A stretch of 64,000 nt of DNA from the NCBI GenBank assembly GCA_963724645.1, contig CAVRVJ010000003.1, positions 1,302,001 to 1,366,000 of the forward strand, in the 5' to 3' direction. Origin of the DNA: CAVXSP01 sp963724645. GTDB lineage: Bacteria; Acidobacteriota; Vicinamibacteria; Vicinamibacterales; SCN-69-37. The translations under genes were made by a program, and so were the position numbers. Shown here piece after piece: positions 27,012 to 36,019 of this stretch. Numbering within the stretch: position 1 is the first letter of the stretch; the number at the start of each line of letters is the position of its first letter. Under the pieces are notes generated by a model, which saw only the letters and a program-made list of their open reading frames with translations, was not told the origin of the DNA and made no database searches.

Positions 27012-27845
27012 TTGCCGTTCATTGCCCGTGAAGCAGCGCTGAGACAACTGCGCGCTCAAGCCGCAGAAGGCCGGCCCATTGTCGGCGCGGGCGCGGGCAC
27101 CGGTATCTCGGCCAGGTGCGCTGTCGAAGGCGGCGTCGACATCGTCATCATCTACAACTCGGGACGATACCGCATGGCCGGACGCGGCAGCCTGGCGGGC
27201 CTGTTGCCCTATGGCGATGCGAACGCGGTCGTGATGGAAATGGCCGGAGAGGTGCTGCCGGTCGTAAAAGACCGGCCTGTGCTGGCCGGAGTGTGCGGCA
27301 CCGATCCATTCCGCCTGATGCCGTTATTCCTGCGCGAGGTCAAGGCCAAAGGCTTTGACGGCGTGCAGAACTTTCCGACGGTCGGGTTGTTTGAAGGGCG
27401 GTTCCGGCAGAATCTTGAAGAGACCGGGATGGGGTTTGGCCTTGAAGTCGACATGATCCGGCTGGCGCACGAACTGGACCTGCTGACGTGCCCTTACGTG
27501 TTCAATCCCGATGAAGCCATCGCGATGGCGCGTGCCGGAGCCGACGTGCTGGTGCCCCATGTGGGGTTGACCACGAAAGGCCGTATCGGAGCGGAGACCG
27601 CGCTGACCCTCGATGAATCGGCTGCGCGCGTGCAGGCCATGCGCGATGCCGCGATCGCCGTCAATCCCGACCTCCTCGTGTTGTGCCATGGCGGGCCGAT
27701 CGCGGAACCCGAAGATGCGCAATACATCCTCGATCACACTCACGGCATTGCCGGCTTCTTCGGCGCGAGCAGTATCGAGCGCCTGCCCGTGGAACCGGCC
27801 ATTACCGGGCAGGCGCGCCGGTTCAAGAATCTGCGCATGCGTTGA
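27012..27845 (+). CDS. phosphoenolpyruvate-hydrolase-family TIM-barrel protein
   Basis: 277 residues starting with TTG at 27012. The TIM-barrel signature runs IVGAGAGTGISARCAVEGG, VIIYNSGRYRMAGRG, GVCGTDPFRLM, GFDGVQNFPTVGL and GFFGASSIERLP. This matches PF09370-type proteins called phosphoenolpyruvate hydrolase family, which are found alone or next to Tm-1-like domains. Function is unproven. It follows the PPIase gene by 34 bases on the same strand, but no shared role is apparent. Confidence 0.82.
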   Translation: MPFIAREAALRQLRAQAAEGRPIVGAGAGTGISARCAVEGGVDIVIIYNSGRYRMAGRGSLAGLLPYGDANAVVMEMAGEVLPVVKDRPVLAGVCGTDPFRLMPLFLREVKAKGFDGVQNFPTVGLFEGRFRQNLEETGMGFGLEVDMIRLAHELDLLTCPYVFNPDEAIAMARAGADVLVPHVGLTTKGRIGAETALTLDESAARVQAMRDAAIAVNPDLLVLCHGGPIAEPEDAQYILDHTHGIAGFFGASSIERLPVEPAITGQARRFKNLRMR

Positions 27846-27882
27846 CGCATCCGGCCGGCAAATCGACGAGCGCTGCGGACGG

Positions 27883-28626
27883 TCACCAGGTCATCGGCTT
27901 GTGGCCGCTATTCTCGATGACGACATGGATGTTCTTGGCCTTCGCATCAAGCGTCGTCTTGGCGGTGTAGCTCGTGCCGTCGGTGAGCGACCCGAACTGG
28001 ACGTCGAGCGTCACGGCGTCCTCGCGCTTGTCAAGGTAGGTTGAAACGCTCAGGCCGGCGAGGGCGTTGCGGGCCGCGTCGATGTCGATGGCCAGACGGT
28101 CCCCAGGCTGCAGATAGTCCTGGAACTCGAGGTGCACCCGTCCCTGTTCCGGCGGCTTGACCGTGAGCTTTCCCGCATCCTTCGCCTTCTGGATCTGCGC
28201 CGGGACGGGCGGAACGTACTGATGGATCAACGCCGCCGCCCGCTCCATGTAGTCCTTCATGTCGTCCTTCTTGTTCTCGACGATGGCTTGTTTCGCCCGG
28301 CCGCCGCCGCGACGGCCACCGCTCGGCGCCGCCGCTTGCGCCTGCGGAGCCTCGCCCATCGGAACCTTCTGGAGCTTGCCGTCGGCGCCGTAATAACACC
28401 GCTGCTGCTTCCGGGCTTTTTCTTCGCCCTTGAGGCTGATAATGGTCGTTTCGATCCACTCGTATTTCTTCAGGCGGGCCTGACTCTCTGCCAGTGACTG
28501 CTTGAGCGCGGCCACGCGCTGGTCCGGGGTTGGCGCAGTCTGCGCGCCCGCCGGCGCGGCGCCGAAACCGGATCCGGCCACAGCAGCCATGAGAGCGAGG
28601 ATGAGCGTGGAATGACGCAATGACAT
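27883..28626 (-). CDS. secreted protein of unknown function
   Basis: 247 residues starting at the ATG at 28626, which follows a GGAGGGTC ribosome binding site; the open frame continues upstream but the binding site and signal peptide select this start. The signal is LILALMAAVAGSGFGAA ending AQT. The mature part includes a coiled-coil-like stretch (ALKQSLAESQARLKKYEW), a Gly/Arg-rich run and a C-terminal beta-like half (RVHLEFQDYLQPGDRLAIDI). It lies in front of the sigma-54 activator gene on the same strand and is separated from it by 172 bases. I do not recognise the family. Confidence 0.7.
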   Translation of the reverse strand: MSLRHSTLILALMAAVAGSGFGAAPAGAQTAPTPDQRVAALKQSLAESQARLKKYEWIETTIISLKGEEKARKQQRCYYGADGKLQKVPMGEAPQAQAAAPSGGRRGGGRAKQAIVENKKDDMKDYMERAAALIHQYVPPVPAQIQKAKDAGKLTVKPPEQGRVHLEFQDYLQPGDRLAIDIDAARNALAGLSVSTYLDKREDAVTLDVQFGSLTDGTSYTAKTTLDAKAKNIHVVIENSGHKPMTW

Positions 28627-28798
28627 TTGACCCTCCGTGGCGAATTCAGCAAGACGACCGCCAGCCGATTCGGCTGGCATTCGTGAAGTCAGAGGAGCCC
28701 CTCGATGGCCACTCACCGCGGGCGGTGAGAGACAGACCACCAGTCGTGGGAGCCGTGCCGGGCGCAGCCGGCCGGCCACGGCCTCCACGCTGTTTGCG

Positions 28799-30418
28799 TC
28801 ATTCGTCTTCCGCGGAACGGCGCAGCCGGCTTCTGCCTTCGGGAGGCACCACATTCAGTTTCTTCATGCGGAAGCGCAGCGTATTTGGATGGATGCCGAG
28901 CCGCTCGGCGGCGTTTCCCGATCCGTTGATTCGCCACCCGCACCGTTCGAGGACGGCCTCGATGTGCGCGCGCTGCACGGCGTCGAGATTGTCCCCGCCC
29001 TCGCCCCGCATCTTGATCGGCCGGTCGAATGCCAGCGGCCCGTCGAGTCGAAGCGTGTCGCCAGTGGACGCGATCATGGCGCGCTCGACCACGTTTTCGA
29101 GCTCGCGCACGTTGCCAGGCCAGGCGTAGTGCTGCAAGGCGCTCATCACCGACTGCGGCACCTTGCTGATGGATCGCCCGAGGTCGCGCTGATGACGATG
29201 GATGAAGAACCACACGAGCCGCGGGATGTCTTCCGCGCGTTCCCGCAGGGCGGGCAGACGAATCGGATAAACGCTCAAGCGGTAGAACAAGTCGGCCCGG
29301 AAGGTCCCGGCGGAAGCCGCCGCTTCGAGGTCGCGATGGGTGGCGGCAATGATCCGGACGTCCACCTTCCTCGTGCGCGAGGATCCGACACGCTCGAATT
29401 CCCCCTCTTGCAGGACGCGAAGGAACTTCACCTGGAGGTCATTCGGCAGATCGCCAATCTCGTCCAGGAAGATCGTGCCGCCGTCGGCCAACTCGAAGCG
29501 CCCCTGTCGCGTCGTCACCGCTCCGGTAAAGGCGCCCTTCTCATGACCAAACAGCTCGCTTTCGACGAGCGTCGGCGGAAGCGCGGCGCAGTTGACCCTC
29601 ACAAGCGGCCGCGCCGACCGGCGGCTCCGCTCGTGCAGCACACGGGCGAAAAGCTCCTTCCCGGTGCCGGTCTCTCCCAGCAGCAGGACGGTCGATTTCA
29701 TCGGCGCCACCTGAGACAGGCGGTTCAAGGCATGCCGGAACGGCCCGCATTCGCCAACGATCTCGTCGAAGTCGTGATACGTCTGCAGCTCCTCCTTCAA
29801 ATAGACGTTCTCTGCTTTGAGCTGGGCGTTCAGCCCCTCGATCATCGCGACATTGGCTCGCAGCGTGTTCTCCTGGCGCTCTCGCTGTAAGGCGGCGCCA
29901 AGAATCTCCGACAGAAGCTGCATGCGTCCAACCAGCGAGGGCGACCAGTGCCGCGGCACGGGGCCGCCGTCGAGCAGCAGAGCGCAGACGACCTGTCCGT
30001 TGAACGTCGCGGGGACACCCAAAACGGAACAGGCGCCGCTGCCGTGCTCGCGTCTTACAAGTGTCGCGAGTTGAGGTTCGTCCGGTCCCGAGCTGCACAC
30101 GATCTCGCCTCGGGCGAGGCGTTCGCTGAGCCATGATGGGGTCGATGGAGGCCCATCCGCCACGTGAAGCGCGTTCATGGCGAGCGCAGGCAGGTACACG
30201 CGGGGGTCGGATCCTGACGCGGTAAACTCGAGGAGCTGACAGCTTTCGAGGTGAGTCGCCCCGGCGACGTCTCGGAGGGCCTCGGAAATCGCCGTGGTTA
30301 CGTCCTCGGCGAGCGCGTGAGTCAATCTTCTCGACAACCCGACGGCAAGATCCGCCAGGCTGCTGTCCATGTCGGCTTCGTCAACTACAAGTCCGTATCG
30401 CGCGCTAGTCACGTACAT
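28799..30418 (-). CDS. sigma-54-dependent transcriptional activator (GAF-like, AAA+, Fis-type HTH)
   Basis: 539 residues from the ATG at 30418 (the frame is open to 30562 but without family sense). A GAF-like sensor spans about 20-200. The AAA+ domain carries Walker A GETGTGKE near residue 247, the sigma-54 contact loop GAFTGA near 294, Walker B GGTIFLDEIGD and the sensor II region WPGNVRELENVV. The C-terminal helix-turn-helix (NAAERLGIHPNTLRFRMKKL) is Fis-like. It should activate sigma-54 promoters in response to a signal bound by the GAF-like domain. Inverted repeats lie just upstream (30436-30483). Confidence 0.92.
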   Translation of the reverse strand: MYVTSARYGLVVDEADMDSSLADLAVGLSRRLTHALAEDVTTAISEALRDVAGATHLESCQLLEFTASGSDPRVYLPALAMNALHVADGPPSTPSWLSERLARGEIVCSSGPDEPQLATLVRREHGSGACSVLGVPATFNGQVVCALLLDGGPVPRHWSPSLVGRMQLLSEILGAALQRERQENTLRANVAMIEGLNAQLKAENVYLKEELQTYHDFDEIVGECGPFRHALNRLSQVAPMKSTVLLLGETGTGKELFARVLHERSRRSARPLVRVNCAALPPTLVESELFGHEKGAFTGAVTTRQGRFELADGGTIFLDEIGDLPNDLQVKFLRVLQEGEFERVGSSRTRKVDVRIIAATHRDLEAAASAGTFRADLFYRLSVYPIRLPALRERAEDIPRLVWFFIHRHQRDLGRSISKVPQSVMSALQHYAWPGNVRELENVVERAMIASTGDTLRLDGPLAFDRPIKMRGEGGDNLDAVQRAHIEAVLERCGWRINGSGNAAERLGIHPNTLRFRMKKLNVVPPEGRSRLRRSAEDE

Positions 30419-30435
30419 GCCCCCAGGCAGTGAGC

Positions 30436-30483
30436 AATCTTGACGCCAAGATTCTTCGTCACTTCGATCACAAGACGATCTTG
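30436..30483. promoter_or_regulatory. clustered inverted repeats (CAAGA/TCTTG) upstream of the sigma-54 activator
   Basis: Two palindromes share the pentamer TCTTG/CAAGA. The first is AATCTTG-ACGC-CAAGATT at 30436-30453 (7-base arms, perfect); the second is CAAGA-CGA-TCTTG at 30471-30483 (perfect). Together they place four copies of the pentamer in 48 bases, 18 bases upstream of the activator start on its strand. This suits an operator for autoregulation, or a 5' leader structure. Which protein binds is unknown. Confidence 0.45.
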
Positions 30484-30991
30484 GGCTGCGGCTGGCCGGT
30501 CTGGGGTGCCGGGCTACTCGCCCAATTCCGAACGGGACCCTGGTAGTAGGGACATAAGGCACACCCCCTACATACAGTGGCTACTGTAAGACTTTATGGA
30601 GCAACGCAGTCAGATTTCCAGGGCAATTCCATGTCAGGTCAACTGCCGATTGGTGATCTTACACCCAGGCCACGAGGCGGGCAATCTCCAGTTGCGGAAA
30701 TACTCCCCTGCAATGACCACATACGGTGACCGCTCTCGGATGGTTGAATGAAACAGGGCGGCTGACACATTAAATGGCCCGGAAGCGCCGCCAGTCGCGC
30801 ACATATTGGAGGCTCGATTCTTGCCCTCAGTACCTCAGCCGTGCGACTCGAGGAGAACGCCATTCATCCGTCGCACGACGGCGGCATCGACGCTCCGACG
30901 TGCTGTTGCCCGGACTCGACTTGTGCGGCCCACCCGAATGCTTGGCGTCGGCGCTGAGATGACGATCGGGACTTTTCACGGAGGGCGCAAC

Positions 30992-31006
30992 TGGCGATCC
31001 GCATGC
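30992..31006 (+). promoter_or_regulatory. possible sigma-54 promoter
   Basis: TGGC at 30992-30995 and TGC at 31004-31006 give the -24/-12 spacing (GG, ten bases, GC) of a sigma-54 promoter, about 50 bases before the STAS gene start at 31056. The middle does not match the full consensus, and GC-rich DNA yields such matches by chance. Proximity to a sigma-54 activator makes it worth testing. Confidence 0.25.
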
Positions 31007-31055
31007 GGGAGTGCGAATCGGGCTCGCGTCAGGTTCTGCTCCAGGGAGGCCTGCT

Positions 31056-31328
31056 GTGGATTGCTGGATTGGTGTCGTGCATCAAGGCGGTCGACGCGTC
31101 GTGCGCCTCGCTGGCCGGTTGACCGCCGCCCAGGTCCCGGAGCTGCTCATGCTGTGCGCCGAGGGCGGTCCTCTGGAGCTCAATCTCACCGACCTTTTGT
31201 CTGGCGACCAGGCAGGCATCGAGGCACTCCAACGCCTGCGCGACAAGGGCGCGACGCTGGTGGGGACACCGGGGTACATCGATTTGAAGCTCAAGGCGCC
31301 GCCCGCCGGATGCAACGGCAACCGGTAG
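31056..31328 (+). CDS. STAS-like (anti-anti-sigma type) small protein, copy 1
   Basis: 90 residues from the GTG at 31056, which follows GGGAGG (31044-31049); this ribosome binding site selects it over the GTG at 31011. The sequence DCWIGVVHQGGRRVVRLAGRL, then AAQVPELLMLC, LELNLTDLLSGDQAGIEAL and GATLVGTPGYIDLKL follows the alternating strand/helix order of a STAS domain. The LTDL-S-D--GI region sits where the phosphorylatable Ser of SpoIIAA-like proteins lies. A close paralog follows 200 bases later. There is no kinase partner nearby; the role is unknown. Confidence 0.6.
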   Translation: MDCWIGVVHQGGRRVVRLAGRLTAAQVPELLMLCAEGGPLELNLTDLLSGDQAGIEALQRLRDKGATLVGTPGYIDLKLKAPPAGCNGNR

Positions 31329-31524
31329 CCACGAGGTGTCAGTAGGTCCCGCCTCGCACTGCCACGAAGCGGCGACAGCCTGCGTCTCGTGAACACGAAC
31401 CCGCGCAGTTCTCGGTCGACGGCGGGCTCGTCGCCAATCGACGAAGATCTGCAGTCGTGGTCCCGGTTGGCTGGTTCGTTTGAGCGCGGCAAGTTGTTCG
31501 TCTCGTCAGGGGTTTACGTTCAAA

Positions 31525-31941
31525 ATGGTTGAGACCAGATCACGGGAGATGGTGAACTCGAGGCCAGTAATGCCCGTTCGCCCTCTGTGCGTCCATGGCG
31601 TCACTCTTGCGTTACGGAAACCGAACGTGGATTGCTGGATTGGCATCACCGACAAAACCGGCCGACGCGTCGTGCGCCTGGCGGGCCGGCTGACTGCTGA
31701 GCAGGTTCCGGACCTGCTTGCGGCATGTGTCGACGCCGGATCGCTTGAGCTCGATCTCACGGATCTCGTGTCGGCGGACGTTGTCGGAATCGACGCGCTT
31801 CAGCGCCTGCCTGACAAAGGTGTAAGGCTGGTGGGAACACCCAGGTACATCCAATTGAAGCTCGACTCGCGGGCGGCCGGTCCAATCGGTGCGCGTCGCC
31901 CGCAGACCAGGCACTCCCGACCGCCTCACGGCATGTTGTGA
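31525..31941 (+). CDS. STAS-like small protein, copy 2
   Basis: 138 residues if it starts at 31525; the paralogous core begins at the GTG at 31627 (DCWIGITDKTGRRVVRLAGRL). The core mirrors the gene at 31056: same order of motifs (EQVPDLLAAC, LELDLTDLVSADVVGIDAL, GVRLVGTPRYIQLKL), with most positions identical. It continues into an Arg-rich tail of about 20 residues that the first copy lacks. It is a tandem duplication. Start choice is uncertain because no strong ribosome binding site precedes either candidate. Confidence 0.55.
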   Translation: MVETRSREMVNSRPVMPVRPLCVHGVTLALRKPNVDCWIGITDKTGRRVVRLAGRLTAEQVPDLLAACVDAGSLELDLTDLVSADVVGIDALQRLPDKGVRLVGTPRYIQLKLDSRAAGPIGARRPQTRHSRPPHGML

Positions 31942-32024
31942 ACAGGTCGAAATGCGGTTGTAACCGGGGAGACTTCTGAGCGCGTCCGGACTATTCACAA
32001 AGACGAAATCACAAGGAGAGACAC

Positions 32025-32576
32025 ATGAAAGCACTCAACACGATGGCTCTGGCCGGTTCGGTCCTGCTGCTGACAGGCGGCGCCGCCACCGCACAGACCA
32101 AGACGATCGAGGGCGACTCCGTGACGGCAACCGCCACCATCGAGGCGATTGAAAAGAGCAGCCGGACGCTGACCATCAAGGACGAGAAGGGCAACTACGA
32201 GGTGATGGAGGTTCCAGCCTCGGTCACTCGGTTCGATGCGCTCAAGGTCGGCGACCGCATCACGGCCCGCTACTACGACAACGTCGTGGTTACTCTGAAG
32301 AAACCCGGCGAAGCGGCCATCAATGTCGACAGGTCAGCCTTGACGCCGACGCCGGGAGAGAAGCCAGGCGGGACCGCGGCGAGGCAGCAAACCCTGACCG
32401 TGACGATCACCGCCATCGATCCAAACCTGCCGTCCCTCACGGTCAAGGGACCGAATGGATACGTCTACACCCGCAAGATAACGGACAAGAAGGCACTGGC
32501 CCAGGTCAAAGTTGGAGACAAGCTCGACATCACCTGGACCGCTGCTCTACTGGTTTCGGTGGAGCCCGCGAAGTAG
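32025..32576 (+). CDS. small secreted protein of unknown function
   Basis: 183 residues; the start is fixed by AAGGAGAG upstream of the ATG at 32025. The signal peptide is LNTMALAGSVLLLTGGAATAQ. The mature part holds two similar beta-rich segments, each with the pattern hydrophobic-Thr-x-hydrophobic and a V(K)VGD(R/K) turn (ALKVGDRITARYYDN and QVKVGDKLDITWTA). It is probably a periplasmic beta-barrel-like domain duplicated once. It follows the STAS genes on the same strand, but the gap of 83 bases and its own leader suggest separate transcription. Confidence 0.75.
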   Translation: MKALNTMALAGSVLLLTGGAATAQTKTIEGDSVTATATIEAIEKSSRTLTIKDEKGNYEVMEVPASVTRFDALKVGDRITARYYDNVVVTLKKPGEAAINVDRSALTPTPGEKPGGTAARQQTLTVTITAIDPNLPSLTVKGPNGYVYTRKITDKKALAQVKVGDKLDITWTAALLVSVEPAK

Positions 32577-32663
32577 TCCGGGCAGGTCCATCGTGCCGGC
32601 CGCCAGGGCGCCCACCCCTGGCGGCCCGGCTGCTAATCTACCTGCACCGCCCGCGCACGCCGA

Positions 32664-33113
32664 TCACATCGCGACCCGAATCTCCGAGTTGTCGTGAGAG
32701 TCCCGCCGCGGTCCGGTCTCTGACAAATGCGCCCAAGGCTGGTCAATGGCGGTCCGCAGCGTATCGGAGGGACGCTCGCCGAACACCACCTTGTACCTTT
32801 GGGCGAACCGTCCCAGTTCAAAGAATCCGTAGCGCGTCGCGACCTCGGTGACGGTCGCGTGCTGCTCGCCGTGCCTGAGCGCCTCATGCGCTCCGTCGAG
32901 GCGCATTCGCAGCATGTAGCGTTTCGGGCTCATGCCGTGCACGTCGTAGAACGCGTTGCGGAGCGTACGCTGGCTCACCCCCATGATCTCGCAGAGCGGT
33001 TGCAGCGCGACGGGCTGGACGATGTGAGCTCTGAAGTATGCTTCGACGCCTTCGACAATCTTGCGCCGGAGCGTGTTTTTCCGCATATCTTGCCTACGAC
33101 GACCAGGTGCCAT
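32664..33113 (-). CDS. AraC-type DNA-binding domain protein (HTH only)
   Basis: 149 residues holding two helix-turn-helix motifs of an AraC domain: VALQPLCEIMGVSQRTLRNAF and VTEVATRYGFFELGRFAQRYKVVFGERPSD. No effector-binding N-terminal domain is present, whereas close family members usually have about 200 extra residues. Either this is a free-standing HTH protein or a remnant that lost its N-terminus. It is encoded opposite to the genes on either side. Targets are unknown. Confidence 0.75.
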   Translation of the reverse strand: MAPGRRRQDMRKNTLRRKIVEGVEAYFRAHIVQPVALQPLCEIMGVSQRTLRNAFYDVHGMSPKRYMLRMRLDGAHEALRHGEQHATVTEVATRYGFFELGRFAQRYKVVFGERPSDTLRTAIDQPWAHLSETGPRRDSHDNSEIRVAM

Positions 33114-33375
33114 GTCTCTTTGTCTCCGCTGGGCCGTGCCTTCGGTGTCGCCCGGTCACTACCCGTGGCAAGGACCGGACCAGCCGTTCTCGAGCGAACG
33201 GCCGCTAATCCTTCGGGAATCGGGCGGATAATGAGGTCGGGTCAGGGGGCTCACAAAATACGGTGAGAACCATGCCGCGGTGTGGTGACGGCGAGGCGTC
33301 TGGCCCTGTCCGCGTGCCGAATCTGCATAGCGGCGTCTCCGCCAGTTATCTAGGCTGCTCATGGGCAGGTGTCTA

Positions 33376-35775
33376 ATGCGTTTCACGTCTTTTCGCTCTC
33401 GCTCGCTGGCCTGGGTTCTGTCGGTGGGCCTCGCCGCGCCGCCAGGAGCGCTTGTCGGCGCGCAAACGCAACCCGCCCCAAGCCCGAAGGCTGCCGCGCC
33501 GGCAAAGACCGCTGCACCGGCAAAGGCTGCTGCGGCACAGACCGGCACACCGCCCGCCGGCACCAGTGCGGACCCGGGCTGGCCGCGCCCCATTTCACTC
33601 AAGTCCGGCACGGTGATCTGGTACCAGCCTCAGATCGAAAGCTGGGTCGACCAGAAGCAAATCGTCGCGTGGTCCGCCGTGTCCTACCAGCCAACGGGTG
33701 CGACAGCGCCGGCGCTCGGCACGATCAAGATCGAGGGGCCCACGAGCGTGTCGGTCGAGGAGTCCGTCGTACGCATGGACCTTCGCGTCACCGAGTACAA
33801 CTTCAAGTCGCTGTCGCCGGATCAGGTGAAGGCGCTCGTCGCTGACGTGCAGGCGCGTCCGCAGAACGAGCGTGTGATCGACCTCAGTCGCGTGCTCGCC
33901 TATGTATCGACCAGCCCGCTGCAGGTGAAGAACGTCGAGGGCATCAAGGCCGACCCGCCGCACGTGTTCTCGGCGCCCGCGCCCGCAATTCTCGTCAACC
34001 TGGACGGGGATCCAATCTGGAGCCCGATCGAAGGACTCGATCTGCGGTACGCGCTGAACACCAACTGGGACCTGTTCGAGCACGCGCCGAGCAAGATGTT
34101 CTACCTGCGGTACAACGAGTCGTGGCTGGAGGCCTCCGCCGTGGCCGGGCCGTGGTCGCCCTTGAAGGACAAGCTTCCGGCGAGTTTTTCGAAACTGCCA
34201 GGCGACGCCAACTGGAAGGACGTCAAGGTCGCGGTTCCTGGCAAGAAACTCTCGGGCAAAGCCGTACCGAAAGTCTTCGTGAGCACGGAACCTGCCGAGT
34301 TGATCGTTCTCCAGGGCGAGCCCAGCTACCTGAAGGTCGCTGGTGCGCCCACGCTCTTGTGGGTCAACAACACGGAAGCCGATCTCTTCCGGATGGGCCT
34401 CGGCGGCGATTTCTACTTCCTCGTGGCCGGGCGCTGGTTCAAAGCCGCCAGCCTCGATGGGCCGTGGACGTTTGCGACGCCCACGTTGCCGGCCGACTTC
34501 AAGCAGATTCCGGTCGAGCATCAGCGCTCGCGTGTCCTGGCATCGGTGCCTGGCACGCCGCAGGCGACTGAAGCCGTGCTGCTCGCGATGATCCCGAGGA
34601 CCGCCCGCGTCAACAAGAAAGACCTGAAAGCGCCCGACGTCGCTTACCAGGGTGATCCGCAGTTCAAAGCGATCGAGGGTTCGAAGGGTGTCGAGCAGGC
34701 GGTCAACACCGACAAGGACATCGTCAAGTTCGGCGACCTTTATTACATGTGTTTTCAGGGCGTGTGGTTCATGTCGAAGTCAGCCACAGGTCCGTGGGAA
34801 GTGGCGTCGTCGATCCCGCAGGAGATCTACAGCATCCCCGTCAGCTCCTCGATCAATCACGTCACCAATGTGACCGTGGTGAAGGAAGAGTCGAACGACG
34901 AGTGGGTGACGTTTGCGTACGTCGCGGCCTACACCGGCTTGATGATCGGATGGGGCTGCGCGGTCTGGGGCAGCGGCTGGTACTACCCGCCGTACGGGGG
35001 GTACTACGGCGGGTATCCGTACTACCACCCGTATGGGCACACGTACGGCATGGGCGCCTGGTACAACCCGCACACCGGCGCCTACGGGCGCGGGTACGCG
35101 GCCTACGGGCCGTACGGCGGCGTGGGGATGGGCGCATCCTACAACCCGCGCACGGGCACGTATGCACGGGGCGCCGCTGCGTACGGTCCGTATGGATCGC
35201 GATCCGCCGGGCAGGCGTACAACCCGCGCACCGGCACCTACGCGCAAACGCGCCAGGGCTCGAACGTCTATGGCAATTGGGGGACGAGCTCGGTTCAGCG
35301 AGGCGATAGCTGGGCGCAGACCGCCCATCGCGAAAACTATCAAACAGGTCGGACCACGTCGGGCGTCCGAACCAGCGAAGGCGGCGGTGCAGTTCGCACC
35401 AGCGGCGCCGGGGGAAGTTCCACGGTCGCCCGGACGGGCGGCGGCGACATCTACGCAGGCCACGACGGCAATGTGTATCGGCGTAATGACTCTGGCGGGT
35501 GGGAGCAGAACAATGGCTCTGGTGGCTGGAGTCCGGCGGGCGGCGGCAGTGCTGAGCCGCGCCAGGCGGCCCCGGCGGGCGCCGCATCGCGCAGCCCCAA
35601 CGGCGGTTCCGTGAATGTCAACGATCTCAATCGGGATAGCACGGCGCGCACCAACGGAAATCAGCGCACGACGAGCCGCAGCAGTTGGGAGGGCAGTGGT
35701 TCCACGCGATCCGGCGCGAGCAGTTATGGCGGGTCGCGCGGCGCCGCACGCTCGGGAGGGGGACGTCGACGTTAG
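33376..35775 (+). CDS. large secreted protein with C-terminal YNPRTGTY repeats
   Basis: 799 residues from the ATG at 33376 (an ATG at 33361 is in frame). The signal peptide (about 1-30) is followed by an Ala/Pro/Lys-rich linker. A long body of repeated beta modules follows (FGDLYYMCFQGVWFMSKSA-type units, about residues 60-500), then a transmembrane-like VTFAYVAAYTGLMIGWGCAVWG and a Tyr/Gly-rich stretch. The tail contains three copies of a unit with YNP(R/H)TG(T/A)Y followed by AAYGPYG, then a Ser/Gly-rich end. It is likely surface or envelope exposed. Homologs are usually only named hypothetical or carbohydrate-binding-like; the true function is unknown. Confidence 0.8.
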   Translation: MRFTSFRSRSLAWVLSVGLAAPPGALVGAQTQPAPSPKAAAPAKTAAPAKAAAAQTGTPPAGTSADPGWPRPISLKSGTVIWYQPQIESWVDQKQIVAWSAVSYQPTGATAPALGTIKIEGPTSVSVEESVVRMDLRVTEYNFKSLSPDQVKALVADVQARPQNERVIDLSRVLAYVSTSPLQVKNVEGIKADPPHVFSAPAPAILVNLDGDPIWSPIEGLDLRYALNTNWDLFEHAPSKMFYLRYNESWLEASAVAGPWSPLKDKLPASFSKLPGDANWKDVKVAVPGKKLSGKAVPKVFVSTEPAELIVLQGEPSYLKVAGAPTLLWVNNTEADLFRMGLGGDFYFLVAGRWFKAASLDGPWTFATPTLPADFKQIPVEHQRSRVLASVPGTPQATEAVLLAMIPRTARVNKKDLKAPDVAYQGDPQFKAIEGSKGVEQAVNTDKDIVKFGDLYYMCFQGVWFMSKSATGPWEVASSIPQEIYSIPVSSSINHVTNVTVVKEESNDEWVTFAYVAAYTGLMIGWGCAVWGSGWYYPPYGGYYGGYPYYHPYGHTYGMGAWYNPHTGAYGRGYAAYGPYGGVGMGASYNPRTGTYARGAAAYGPYGSRSAGQAYNPRTGTYAQTRQGSNVYGNWGTSSVQRGDSWAQTAHRENYQTGRTTSGVRTSEGGGAVRTSGAGGSSTVARTGGGDIYAGHDGNVYRRNDSGGWEQNNGSGGWSPAGGGSAEPRQAAPAGAASRSPNGGSVNVNDLNRDSTARTNGNQRTTSRSSWEGSGSTRSGASSYGGSRGAARSGGGRRR

Positions 35776-36019
35776 ACGTGTCTCGGCGGTTTCCCGCCTA
35801 CGCTCCTTGTGGCTCTCGGGTGCTCGTGGTGGCGGAGGGCGCCATTCACTCGTGACGATTCTCGTCGTCGCGGTCCGATCGATCAATATACTCGGCAGCG
35901 GCAGGCGCGACGGGCGAGGCGCTGATCGTTGCTGCGATCCTTGCCTCATCCCATGTGTCATGTTCCGTGGCCTGGTGACGCGATTTGCGCGTCGCGGGGG
36001 ACGCAAGGAATGATCCGAG

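Larger units (their letters stand above)
30419..31055. other. 637-base intergenic region without a gene
   Basis: Between the sigma-54 activator and the first STAS-like gene no frame carries a recognisable protein. It contains the palindromes at 30436-30453 and 30471-30483, a small hairpin ACAGT-GGCT-ACTGT near 30577-30590, and a possible sigma-54 promoter at 30992-31006. The remainder looks like ordinary non-coding sequence. Confidence 0.6.

Noticed and set aside
33361..33375. Upstream ATG for the repeat-rich secreted protein
   Set aside because: The signal peptide is more natural from 33376; the alternative differs by five codons and cannot be excluded.
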